Below, one piece after another: positions 26,837 to 38,100 of a stretch of DNA of 64,000 nt. Both the position numbers and the translations under genes were made by a program. This DNA comes from Meira nashicola (lineage: Eukaryota > Basidiomycota > Exobasidiomycetes > Exobasidiales > Brachybasidiaceae). The notes under the pieces are model-generated. The model made no database searches and had not been told where the DNA came from. It was given only the letters and a program-made list of their open reading frames with translations. The stretch spans positions 4,712,013 to 4,776,012 of the forward strand of contig BCJU01000001.1 in assembly GCA_001600355.1 (NCBI GenBank), in the 5' to 3' direction. Numbering within the stretch: position 1 is the stretch's first letter; each line of letters begins with the position of its first letter.

Positions 26837-28594
26837 ATGAGTCGAAGTGGATCTAGAAACGGAATTGATTCGAACAATCATGATGGGAATGATAGTGGTG
26901 GAAGTGGAAGAAATTCTCCTCGTTTGAGTAGCGGAGCACCTTCAAAGGTGAACAAGGTTGGAGGATGGAGAGCTGCAAGTCATATCGGATCAGTCGTAGA
27001 TGATTGGCCAATGTACTCAAGTCAACCGGAAGATTATATACTCGGCTCGCCCATCGGATTTGGAGCTTCTTCCGTCGTTTTCGAAGCATCTTTTCAACCT
27101 TTAAATGGACGTGCATGTGCGGTCAAGGTGATCGATTTAGAAGCATTCGGTAGAGATTTGGCAGAGTTACGAAGAGAGACTCAATTAATGTCTTTGTCTA
27201 AACATCCAAACGTTCTTCGCGTTCGAGGATGCTGGGTTGATGCGGCAAAATTACACATCGCTACACGTTTGATGAATGCTGGAAGTATGTTAGATATTAT
27301 GCGTTTCAGCTTTCCGGACGGATTGGAAGAAGTTGTGATCGCAACCGCACTAAAGCAGGCATTAGAAGGTCTCAATTATTTGCACATTAATGGCTGGCTA
27401 CATCGTGATATGAAAGCGGCAAATCTACTCGTTGACGATGACGGCACCGTACTTCTTGGCGATTTTGGCGTCGGAGTATATCTTACCGAAGCAGGAAAGC
27501 ATGGAGGTAGTTCTAACTCAAATGGAGCTGACGAAAGCAATAAAGCCGATAGTATCAGTCAAGCTGGCCGAAAGAGTTTCGTTGGCACGCCTTGTTGGAT
27601 GGCGCCTGAGGTGGTTGAACGAAAAGGATACGATACGAAAGCAGATATTTGGTCATTCGGAATCACAGCTTTAGAGCTCTCCTCTGGAAGAGCACCGCAT
27701 TCACGCTTGTCTGCAATAAAAATCTTGATGAGAACACTACAAGATGATCCTCCAAAGCTAGATCGAGAGAATGGGGCGTATAAATATTCCAAGCTATTTG
27801 ATGATTTCATCAAACAATGCTTACAAAAGGATCCATCAAAACGACCATCGGCAGATAAACTTTTGCAGCACGGCTTCTTCAAACAAGCAAAAACGAAAAA
27901 ACACCTTGTCAATTCACTTCTGGCGGGACTACCTCCTTTATCTGAACGACAAGAGAAGCGTAGAGCGATGTCGATTGCATCTCTACATAACCAAGCATCT
28001 TGGGATTTTGGTACAAATGGTTATAATAGTCGCTTAACAACGCCTGCATTTGAGGTGGGTGACCCGTTTGGAAATTTCAGTGGTGTTGTTTCTTCTCCAC
28101 ATGGTTCAGTACGATCCAATCTTGTGAAGAGTACTGATGCAGAATATTCAAGTTTACGCAAAAGTCGACCTCCTTCGACAGATTTGACTGGAGCACCTTT
28201 ATCGGCAGGCTCATTCGCCAAAAGACAATCACGTTCTCAAAGAATGTCGGTATCATTTCACTTTGACGATCCACACGAACTTCAAATGGTGGACGAGAAT
28301 GCACAGTTGGACAAGATTGAAGATACGAATCAGCGTATCGGAGATGATAGTAAATTAGAGCCTATAAAAGAACAAAAAGGTCTTACAGAGGGAGGAGATA
28401 CAACGACGGATGCCACTCCTTCACTTACAGATGGATCTGCTACTTCAAGTAAAGCCAATTCAGTTGATACTCAAGTCACATCAAAGGAAGATCCTGTTTT
28501 GATTGAGCAACCATCTGCAGCATTGCCTAATTTACAAAAGCCTCCTCACAAAGAGCATGTGAATAGATTGAGCAAATTATTCAAACGTACATAA
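26837..28594 (+). CDS. Ste20-group kinase, FRAY/OSR1/SPAK type
   Basis: This is a germinal-centre-type Ste20 kinase most like the OSR1/SPAK (FRAY) group, which in animals controls ion cotransporters under osmotic stress. The fungal role is unsettled. The protein is 585 residues. The kinase domain covers about 65-345. Its glycine loop is PIGFGASSVV, the ATP Lys is K97 (CAVKVID), HRDMKAANLL holds D191, and DFGVGVYL holds D209. The activation segment RKSFVGTPCWMAPEV is the Ste20 signature. The VID-LEAFGRDLAELRRE segment is typical of OSR1/SPAK. Between DFG and the activation segment lies an Asn/Ser-rich insertion of about 25 residues. The C-terminal 230 residues are disordered with no clear PF2 docking domain. 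No PAK-type CRIB or PH domain is present. Confidence 0.85.
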   Translation: MSRSGSRNGIDSNNHDGNDSGGSGRNSPRLSSGAPSKVNKVGGWRAASHIGSVVDDWPMYSSQPEDYILGSPIGFGASSVVFEASFQPLNGRACAVKVIDLEAFGRDLAELRRETQLMSLSKHPNVLRVRGCWVDAAKLHIATRLMNAGSMLDIMRFSFPDGLEEVVIATALKQALEGLNYLHINGWLHRDMKAANLLVDDDGTVLLGDFGVGVYLTEAGKHGGSSNSNGADESNKADSISQAGRKSFVGTPCWMAPEVVERKGYDTKADIWSFGITALELSSGRAPHSRLSAIKILMRTLQDDPPKLDRENGAYKYSKLFDDFIKQCLQKDPSKRPSADKLLQHGFFKQAKTKKHLVNSLLAGLPPLSERQEKRRAMSIASLHNQASWDFGTNGYNSRLTTPAFEVGDPFGNFSGVVSSPHGSVRSNLVKSTDAEYSSLRKSRPPSTDLTGAPLSAGSFAKRQSRSQRMSVSFHFDDPHELQMVDENAQLDKIEDTNQRIGDDSKLEPIKEQKGLTEGGDTTTDATPSLTDGSATSSKANSVDTQVTSKEDPVLIEQPSAALPNLQKPPHKEHVNRLSKLFKRT

Positions 28595-28684
28595 GCACTA
28601 AGCACTGACACAATATTGATATACCCTTTAATTCCATCATCATTGTATAATATTTCATGATACCTACCTATAAATTGGATTTCC

Positions 28685-29974
28685 TCATTTACCCAACTTT
28701 CGTTTTTTTGGATCCATAACGCTTGTCACACGAACTATATCGCCAACTTTGATTAATCCTGAAGGTTGAGCAGGAGAAGCGAGAACGCCGAAGCATGGTT
28801 TTCCCTTTTTCGCATATTCGGGTTGTACTTGTCTGAATTTAGCCATAACGCTGAAAGGAATAAAATTGTCACGAATGCCTTGCTGAGGATCAACGTTTGG
28901 GACAAGACATCTACCACAACGAGCAACACAATCTATTGAAGTACCTTTGCCAATAATACTAGAGCCAAATCCGATCCCACCTGCATCTTTTCCGCTTGCA
29001 GCTGACGTTCTTCCATCAAATACTTCAATATGTGTCCAAGCATCTTCTTCCCAAGGAACAAGAGCTTTATTTATATCTCTACCGTGATCATCGTTAAAGC
29101 TTTCTACAAGAATATTAGGTCGAAATCGCTCGATAGGGAAAGATTCTAATGCTTGAGGTGTCCAACGTTCTTTTGATATTTTATCGCTAACCTTGAAGGC
29201 TTTTACAACACCTGCATGATTTGCCGGTAAATCTTGATTATACTTTGTTGATGATTGTAAGTTGGGATAAATAGAAGCAATCAAAGTATCACGAACGTGT
29301 TGAATTGAAGCTTTAGAAGCGATTAAGATTGGATAAAAATCTTGAAAATGCATTACGGATTTTTCTTTCCTTGGATCATCTGGTCCTGCATTTCTTAATG
29401 AAGGACCTTTACGTACAAGTTGAACTGGCCTTTCAAAAAATAAAGAAAGTGCATCATCTGCTTCTTTAGAGACAGCATATCCATCAGCTTCTTCACCCCA
29501 AATGATAATTCCTTTTATTATTTCCATTTTTGATAATTCTGATTTTGAAGGATCTAAAGGTGTTTCAACAATTAAATCATCTTTATTCTCATCTTTCAAT
29601 GGAATTCTTATCTCTAAAGTATTATTCGCAAGGTCCATCTTTGGACTGATAACGACCATCTTTGGTAATTCTCTTGCAGTTTGAAATTTTTTCGTTTGCG
29701 CATCAATTATTAACCAAGATCGATCATAACGTAAACCGCCTTCATCGAAATATGCTTCAGAAACAGAAGTGCCACGACAACTCTTTATCGGATGAATGAA
29801 TAATTTTTGAATTCGAATTTCCTTTTTGATCGATTGAGCATAAGTGGGTGAAAAGAATTTGTTGGATATCCATCCTTTTGAAATAAAGACGATAGAAGAG
29901 AGCAAGATAACTGCTATAGCAGAGTATAAAGTTAATTGCTGTTGCGTTGAAAAGTCTTGAAGTATACTCGTCAT
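28685..29974 (-). CDS. membrane-anchored MOSC-domain protein, mARC/YcbX-like
   Basis: This is a molybdenum-cofactor protein of the MOSC superfamily, most like eukaryotic mARC, which reduces N-hydroxylated compounds with cytochrome b5 at the mitochondrial outer membrane. The protein is 429 residues from ATG 29974 (MTSILQDF). A single hydrophobic anchor occupies about residues 15-35. The MOSC N-terminal barrel follows (KLFIHPIKSCRGTSV, GLRYDRSWLIID). RCGRCLVPNVDPQQG holds C356, which aligns with the molybdenum-ligand cysteine of mARC (RC-hydrophobic-x-x-x-VDP). C353 makes a CxxC pair with it. The frame is open a further 70 codons upstream, but that stretch shows no family sequence or anchor, so I exclude it. 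ACGCGT lies 88 bp upstream. The alternative call is a plain YcbX-like reductase. Confidence 0.87.
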   Translation of the reverse strand: MTSILQDFSTQQQLTLYSAIAVILLSSIVFISKGWISNKFFSPTYAQSIKKEIRIQKLFIHPIKSCRGTSVSEAYFDEGGLRYDRSWLIIDAQTKKFQTARELPKMVVISPKMDLANNTLEIRIPLKDENKDDLIVETPLDPSKSELSKMEIIKGIIIWGEEADGYAVSKEADDALSLFFERPVQLVRKGPSLRNAGPDDPRKEKSVMHFQDFYPILIASKASIQHVRDTLIASIYPNLQSSTKYNQDLPANHAGVVKAFKVSDKISKERWTPQALESFPIERFRPNILVESFNDDHGRDINKALVPWEEDAWTHIEVFDGRTSAASGKDAGGIGFGSSIIGKGTSIDCVARCGRCLVPNVDPQQGIRDNFIPFSVMAKFRQVQPEYAKKGKPCFGVLASPAQPSGLIKVGDIVRVTSVMDPKKRKLGK

Positions 29975-30308
29975 TTTTGTTGATTGCTGGTTGTGTAAAG
30001 AAAGAAAAATCACTTCTTCTTTAAAAAGTGTTACTCGGGAATGACTCCACCTGTGTAATAAACGCGTGCATCTCTTCAAAGAAACCCTTTCGCGTCCCTG
30101 CATCTTTTTTACGGGCCCCCCTTCGGAGATTAGGTTGATAGGATTTAAAGCCCAAGTCGGACGACAAGGCAGAATAACAGTCAATTGGAAAATTCACTTC
30201 TCCGCTCTCCTTCTACGGTGAAAAGCTGAGCAATTCACATGCAATTGTGAAAGACACTTGTGACACCTTTTCCCATTGAAACTATCATCAATAATTCTCC
30301 TTGGATAG
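29975..30308. other. divergent promoter MOSC gene / alpha-arrestin
   Basis: This 334-bp gap holds ACGCGT at 30062..30067 and a short GC-rich patch (GGGCCCCCC near 30113). No gene is present. Confidence 0.45.
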
Positions 30309-31766
30309 ATGTTAGGATTCAATAAAACGATTGTTGAGGTGGATTTGGTGGAACCTTTAATATTCTTAAGAAAGCCGCCAAGTTGGAGTGCATATGCTAC
30401 TCTTGATGAAAATGGATCATGTCAATTACGCGGAATTGTAACGATCAAATCAAAAAAGAGTATAACACAAACGAAAAAGATTCAAATTTCATTCGTAGGT
30501 AAATCAAAAAGTATGAACTGGGAAAATGGTTCTGCAAATGAAGAGGAATTAATGCTTCATGATCAATCTATCGATTTAAATTTACCTTTAGAAAAAATGA
30601 ATGAAAAAGATAATCTTCCTTACACTTATACAGCACCTTTTTCTATCTCTGTTCCATCTGATATACCACCTACGATTGATACAGAATTCGGAAGGGTGGA
30701 CTATCACGTTTCTGCTACGGTTTATTGTGGAGAAGAAAGCGAAAAGAATAATATTGCAAAAAGTACAACAAACAAAAATGTTCGAGTTGTTTACGATGCT
30801 GCGAATCCTAGTCATATAAATGCAGAGATTACTCCTATAGGAAGGATGCATACTTTTGAAGGTGTTTGGCAAGAATGTATGCATTGGAAATGGATTTGTA
30901 TGACAAATGCAACAACGGCTGGAAGATGTATACCAATGCAAGTATCATTGACAAATATTGATAATCAAACAAATAAAAATGCTAAAGTGAAATCTATAAA
31001 AGTTTCACTTACAGAACAAACACAAGTTACTTCTGCAACTGTAACTTCACCTACTGTCGTTTTACGTTCATGGAATTTACTCTTGATTGAAGAAAAGGAA
31101 AAAAGTTTATTACCCTTGCAATCAAATTCACAACTTAGATCAGATTTGATCGCCGCAACTCAAAAGGCAAGTAAAACGGATGTTCGAAATGAGAAAGTGG
31201 TGCGTAATCAACCTTACATTGATTCAAGTCATGCAGAACAACATTTATCCGATCCAAATGGACCTTGGACTCTTGGCTGGGATGTTCAATTACCGGTTTG
31301 TGCAAAGACAAGATGTCAATCTACAATGAATCACCCTTGCAGTCCTGTGAAAGTGATTCATACCCTTCAAATGATTTTACAATTTCAAAAAGGCGATCAA
31401 GGTGAATTATTCGAAGTGAAAGCATCAATGCCTTTTATCGTTCGTTCAATTTATTTAACAGATCCTTATTCACAATTACCATGTTATTGGTGCGCTTGTT
31501 TTAAAGAACATCCATATGAAGCAAGAGAAGAAAGGAGTGAAGGAGGTATTTTAACTTATCATGATCCTCATCCACAATCTATGATCGCTCAAGAAACGCC
31601 AAAAGAAAATCAAACATCTACAAATTGGCTTATATCAGCGCTTAAGAGTAGGTCTAATCCAACTATAGAATCAAAAACTTCTATTGATGATCGACAATGT
31701 ACAGCTGAAAGATGGATCGAATTAACTGCTAATGGAGGTCTCCCACCGCCATCATATACCTTGTAA
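30309..31766 (+). CDS. alpha-arrestin (arrestin-related trafficking adaptor)
   Basis: This arrestin-fold protein is likely an adaptor that brings the Rsp5/Nedd4 ubiquitin ligase to plasma-membrane transporters. The protein is 485 residues. The N-terminal arrestin domain runs about 1-165 (VEVDLVEPLIFL, QLRGIVTIKSKKSITQTKKI, YTYTAPFSISVPSDIPP, FGRVDYHVSATVY). The C-terminal arrestin domain follows to about 385. The protein ends GGLPPPSYTL. The PPSY within it is a canonical PPxY motif for Rsp5 WW domains, placed at the very C-terminus. A cysteine-rich patch (YWCACFKEHPYEAREE) lies shortly before. The start is the first ATG. It is divergent from the MOSC gene. The cargo cannot be told from sequence. 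Confidence 0.8.
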   Translation: MLGFNKTIVEVDLVEPLIFLRKPPSWSAYATLDENGSCQLRGIVTIKSKKSITQTKKIQISFVGKSKSMNWENGSANEEELMLHDQSIDLNLPLEKMNEKDNLPYTYTAPFSISVPSDIPPTIDTEFGRVDYHVSATVYCGEESEKNNIAKSTTNKNVRVVYDAANPSHINAEITPIGRMHTFEGVWQECMHWKWICMTNATTAGRCIPMQVSLTNIDNQTNKNAKVKSIKVSLTEQTQVTSATVTSPTVVLRSWNLLLIEEKEKSLLPLQSNSQLRSDLIAATQKASKTDVRNEKVVRNQPYIDSSHAEQHLSDPNGPWTLGWDVQLPVCAKTRCQSTMNHPCSPVKVIHTLQMILQFQKGDQGELFEVKASMPFIVRSIYLTDPYSQLPCYWCACFKEHPYEAREERSEGGILTYHDPHPQSMIAQETPKENQTSTNWLISALKSRSNPTIESKTSIDDRQCTAERWIELTANGGLPPPSYTL

Positions 31767-32123
31767 TTGTGCTGTAATGTATGTGTATATTGAATGATAC
31801 CTTATATGTATTTGTATAATAATCAAAGTGATAAAGTGAGTTTAAGCGGATGGAATTCGAGAAGCACACGCTGAGCAAGAATTTTAACTTTTAGCGCGTC
31901 GACGCTGTGCATACATACACGAACACACAAATTTTTTGGAATTACCCTATTTCACTTCAACAATCGCACAATAATCCGCCTCCTACAATTCTATCGACCA
32001 CTCCAACAAATGGATGAAGTTTGGTTGTAAGAATCTTGGTCCTTTTATAATCACTGAGGTGCTTGGAAGAATTTCAAAAGGTCTGTGACCTGGATACGAC
32101 TTTTGTAGCGATCCGGTTCAAAA
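31767..32123. other. gap between arrestin gene and BRR2
   Basis: This 357-bp gap between two plus-strand genes has AT-rich sequence just after the arrestin stop, then mixed sequence with TACATACACGAACACACAA near 31911..31929. No additional gene is visible. Confidence 0.45.
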
Positions 32124-35100
32124 ATGCCACCGAAAAACCCTGATTTATCAGGATATCAATATTCTGCCATCTCATCTCTCGTCACTCAAACTGATAGAAG
32201 ATACCTAAATAAAACCGAAAATGAAGGTGCAGGCGAAGCTGAAAGTTTAGTTGGACGTATTGATCCAAAAGCGATGGGATCTCGTGCTGGAAGAGAAGAA
32301 GTGAAAGATTTAGAAAAGAAGAAAAGACGAGCTGAACAAGATGAAAGTGGAAGGATACGAAAACCTGCTCGATCTAATGCGCTTTCATCATCATCGGGTG
32401 CAAAATACGCTGATATATTACAAGCAACGGCAGATTTAGAAGGATTATCATACATGCCACGAACAGCCGAAACACGAGAAGCATACGAATTCATTCTGAG
32501 TATCATTGCAACCGCTTTAGGTGATCAATCCGGCGATGTGGTCCGTTCTGCTGCTGATGTTGTCATACAAACATTGAAGGATGAAGAGATGAAAGATCCT
32601 GATCGAAAGAAAGAGATTGAATCTATCATAAGTACAATCACTCCAGACACATTCAGTCAATTGGTCAATCTTGGAAAACGTCTTACAGATTTCGAACACG
32701 ATAATAAACAAGAAGAGGATAATCCAGATGCAGACAGAAGGGCTGGAGCTGTGGCGGAAGAAGAAGGTGTAGCCGTACTATTTGATGATGATGAAGATCA
32801 AAGTGAAGAAGAACAAGAGACTTTTGTCGTACGAGAAGAGGATGATGATGAGGAAGGAGATGGTCAGGCTGCTAAAGAAGAAGATTCTGATGATGATAAT
32901 CAAAGCCAAAGTCAAGGGTCAATAAACGATGCAGATCAAGAAGCCATCAAGATCGGTCAAGCCTCCTCGCATAAGTTGAAGAAAGAATCTCTTTCAGTAC
33001 ATGACATTGATGCATTCTGGCTACAAAGACATCTCGCTTCAGTCTACTCCGACGAGCATGAAGCAAACCAAAAAGCTGAAGGTGCGATGGAAATTTTGGC
33101 ATCGGATGCAAATATACGTGATTGTGAGAATAGCTTGATGGAGCTCTTTGATTATGAAAATTTTGAAGTGGTGGAGCTTCTGGTGAAGAATCGAGATATT
33201 GTTGTCTGGTGTACAAAGCTTGGGCGCGCTGATGAGGACGAAAAGGTGAACATCCAAGTCAGTATGCGTGAGAACGGTTTGGGCTGGATCTTGAAGAAGT
33301 TACAAGGAGACACAATCAGGCAAGGTCAAAATACCAATCTGGTACCTATGGACCTCGACGAAAAGAGCAAAGAAAGAGCCTATAAAATCACAACTAAGGC
33401 CACTCTTGCCCCAGGCACCACAGTTCAACCACGCAAAGTGGTTGATCTAGAAGCAATGTCATTCAGCCAAGGTGCACATTTGAACACCAATGCAAAAGTA
33501 CGACTACCGGAAGGATCGTTTAAGCGAACGAAGAAAGGATACGAAGAAATTCACGTTCCTGCGCCTGTAAAGAGAACGGTACCTGAAAGTGAAATTGTTC
33601 CTATTTCAAGCCTTCCTGTTTGGGCTCAAGCGGCTTTTCCTGGTGCAACTTCTCTCAACCCTGTTCAATCTAGGTGTTATCCTATTGCGTTTGGAGAGGA
33701 TGACCCTATGCTACTTTGTGCTCCAACTGGAGCCGGAAAAACGAATGTGGCAATGCTGACGATCTTACACGAATTGTCAAAGTGGCGTGACGAAAAGAGT
33801 GGAAAATTTGATTTGGATGCGTTCAAGATTGTCTATGTTGCTCCGATGAAAGCTTTGGTTGCTGAACAAGCGTCCAATTTCCGCGATCGACTTGCTGTTT
33901 TTGATGTAGTGGTGAACGAACTTACAGGAGATAGTCAATTGACAAAAGAACAAATTGCAAAAACACAAATCATTGTTACCACTCCGGAAAAATGGGATGT
34001 AATCAGCCGCAAGAGTTCTGATACTTCCTATACAAATTTGGTCAGGCTCATGATTATCGATGAAATCCATCTTTTGCACGATGATAGAGGACCTGTATTG
34101 GAAAGTATTGTGGCCCGAACGATCCGTCGGATGGAGCAATTGAATGATCCCGTTCGATTGGTTGGATTGAGTGCCACTTTGCCGAATTACAAAGATGTGG
34201 CCACATTCTTGCGCGTTAATCCCAAAAAAGGTTTGTTCTACTTTGAATCATCTTATCGACCTTGTCCATTACAACAAGAATTTATCGGCATCACAGAGAA
34301 GAAAGCAATCAAGCGATTACAGGTGATGAATGAAGTGACATATGAGAAAACTCTAGATCAAGCAGGAAAGAATCAAGTTTTGATCTTCACACACAGTCGA
34401 AAAGAAACTGCTAAAACGGCCAAATTTATCCGTGATCAAGCAATGGAGCAAGACACTCTCTCTCGCTTCTTGCCACAATCAAGCGCAAGTCGAGAAGTTT
34501 TGCAAACGGAGCTAGAGCATGTCAAAGATCCGAATTTGCGCGATCTTCTGCCATATGGGTTCGGTATACATCATGCAGGTATGACTAGACCTGATCGTCA
34601 GTTAGTAGAAGATTTGTTTCAAGATGGGCATTTGCAAGTACTGGTTTCGACGGCAACCCTTGCTTGGGGTGTCAATTTACCCGCACATACAGTTATTATA
34701 AAAGGTACACAAATCTATAATCCTGAGAAAGGACAATGGGTGGAATTGTCCCCACAAGATATGCTGCAAATGCTCGGTCGTGCAGGAAGGCCTCAATTTG
34801 ACTCATATGGTGAAGGTATTATTATCACCAATCACAACGAATTACAATACTATTTGAGTCTCTTGAATCAACAATTGCCTATCGAATCCCAATTGGTGTC
34901 CAAATTGGCAGATAATCTAAATGCAGAGATTGTTCTTGGCACAATTCGTAATCGTGATGAAGCGGTCGCTTGGTTAGGCTATACGTATTTGTACGTGCGT
35001 ATGCTCAGGACGCCTTCTCTATACAGTGTCACTGCCGATTATGCAGACGATGATCCTTACCTCGAACAAAAGCGTGCAGATATCATTCACTCAGCTGCAG

Positions 35101-38100
35101 TAGTTTTGGAAAAATGTGGTTTGCTGAGATATGATCGAAAGAGTGGAATATTTCAATCAAACGATCTCGGAAAGATTGCTTCGCACTACTATATCACACA
35201 TCGTAGTATGAGCACGTATAATCAACACTTGCGTCCCTATTTAAGTATGGTCGATCTATTTCGTGTTTTCGCTTTGTCGGAAGAGTTTAAGCATCAAGTC
35301 ATTCGACAAGACGAAAAGATGGAAGTAGCTAAATTATTGGAGCGCGTACCAGTTCCTGTTAAAGAAGCAATTCCAGATCCATCAGCTAAAGTGAATGTTT
35401 TATTACAAACCTGGATCTCTCAATTGAGCTTGGAAGGATATGTTTTGGCAGCGGATATGGTATACATCACTCAATCTGCTGGTCGTATCTTGCGGGCAAT
35501 TTTTGAAATTTGCATCAAACGCGGCTACGCTCGTCTAGCACATTCAGCTTTGGATCTTTGCAAGATGGTAGAAATGCGACAATGGAACAGTATGACGCCT
35601 TTGCGTCAGTTCAAAGGTGTTCCACATGATTTGATCAGGAGGTTAGAAAGGAAAGAATATCCTTGGAATCGATTGAGGGATTTAGAACCGAATGAGATTG
35701 GTGAATTGATCGGATTGCCGAAAGCAGGTCGACCGATTCACAGATTGGTAAATCAATTCCCTAGATTGGACCTCCAAGCATTCTTCCAACCTATTACAAC
35801 GAGTCTTTTAAGTGTCCAATTGACCATTACTCCCGACTTTCAATGGGATGAAAAAGTACATGGACACGCACAAGCTTTCCATATCCTGGTCGAGGATGTT
35901 GATGGAGAGGTAATTTTACATCATGAAGTATTTGTTCTAAAGCAACGCTTTGCAGAAGAGGAACACACCGTCTCATTCACAGTCAATATGACCTCACCTG
36001 TTCCGCCAAATTATTACATCAGTCTGGTCAGTGATCGTTGGCTTCAATCAGAAGTGCGTTTGCCAATCTCTTTCATGAACTTGATTTTGCCAGAAAAGTT
36101 TCCGCCTCATACACCATTGCTCGATTTGCAACCTCAACCAATCAGTGCTTTGGAGGATGAAGAAGCTCAAGATTTGAATTTGAATCGATTCAAATATTTC
36201 AACAAAATTCAGTCACAAACTTTGCATGCTTTATATGCTTCTGATGCATCTGTATTTATTGCTGCGCCAACGGGAAGTGGCAAAACGCTTTGTGCTGAGC
36301 TGGCCATGTTGCGATTTTGGACAAGAAAGGAAGATCAAGGAACCGATCGAATCGTCTGCTTAGTTCCTTACGAATCCATGGTAAGCTCTAGAGTTGCAGA
36401 ATGGAAGGCTCGTTTTGGCAATTATCGCGGAGGAAAAGAGATTTGTTCTTTGTCGGGCGAGACCAGCTCTGATTTACGAAACTTGGAGATGGGAGACGTA
36501 ATCGTTGCCACTCCTGAACAATGGGACGTAATTTCGCGTCGTTGGAGACAGAGAAAGAACGTGCAAAAGATTGCATTGTACATTGCCGATGACGTTCAAT
36601 TGCTGGGGGATTGGAAGGTTGGACCAAGTTATGAAGTAGTTCTGTCTCGTGCTCGATTTATTGCCGCTCAAACTTCTAACCCAACTCGATTCTTGGCTCT
36701 GAGTGTACCTCTTGGAAACGCTAGAGATGTTGGAGAATGGCTTGGTGTTAAAAGTGGAAATATTTTCAACTTCAGTCCTGCTTCAAGACCCATTCCTTTG
36801 GAGGTACATCTTCAAAGCTTCGATATACCACATTTTCCCAGCTTGATGATCGCTATGGCCAAGCCTGCCTATCTTGCTATCGTTGAAAGAAGTCCAGATT
36901 CTCCTGTTTTGGCTTTTGTGCCTAGCCGAAAACAAGCAATCTTGACAGCAAATGATTTGTTAACCTATGTCGTAGCTGATGGTGAACGAGAAGGTCAAGA
37001 AGATACAAGTAGATTCTTAAACATCGAAGGAGATGAATTGAAACCTCACCTTGATCGTGTGGAGGATGAAGAATTACGTGAAGTTTTGCAATACGGTATC
37101 GGATTCTATCACGAAGGATTAAGTCGGGGCGATGCTCGAATCGTACAAAGATTATACAACGCTGGCGCTATTCAAGTGGTTGTAGTGAGCAAAGAGATGG
37201 CATGGGATTGTCCGATGCGTGCCCATCTGGTCTTACTGATGAGCTGTCAGACGTATGAGGGAAGGGAACATCGATATGTTGACTATTCAATGACTGATAT
37301 CCTGCAGATGGTCGGACATGCAACTTTGAGCGAATCGAATGATGAAGAAGATCAGGACACAGATGAAGGTGCTGCAAAGTGCGTCGTTTTCGTACAAGCA
37401 AACAGAAAAGAGTACTTTAAGAAATTTCTCACTGAAGGCTTGCCAGTCGAATCTAGATTGAACGCAGTCTGTCAAGACTTTTTCAATGCAGAAATTGTTG
37501 CCAAAACGATTGATGATAAACAGAGTGCTGTTGATATTTTGACATGGACGTTGTTATACAGGCGATTGATGATGAATCCACAGGTGTACAATTGTCAAGG
37601 CAAAGATATGCAACATATTGGAGATTGGTTAAGTGAATTGGTGGAAAGCACTTTGAATGATTTAGAGGGCTCAAAATGCATCGCAATCGAAGATGAAATG
37701 GATGTAAGTCCGCTAAATTTGGGCATGGTTGCTAGCTTCTACAACGTTTCGTATGTCACAATTGACGTTTTCAATATGTCATTGAAAGGACGAACAAAAC
37801 TCAAAGGATTATTGGAAATCGTTTCTTCAGCAGCTGAATTTGAAGATTTACCAATCAGACAACATGAAGAAATGATCTTGCGTAGAATTTACGATCGATT
37901 GCCTTTCAAGCTGGATAATATCAATTTCTATACACCTTACCATAAGGTCTTTGTCCTTTTGCAAGCCCACTTTGCGCGTATCAATCTTCCAATCGATCTG
38001 GCACATGACCAAGAATGGATTCTGAAACGTATCTTGAACTTATTGAGCGCATGTGTGGACGTGATGTCAAGCAATGCTCAATTGAATGCCTTGATTGCGA

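Noticed and set aside
29975..30184. 70-residue N-terminal extension of the MOSC protein
   Set aside because: The internal Met at 29974 directly precedes the expected membrane anchor. The extension is basic, unlike the family, and overlaps the promoter.
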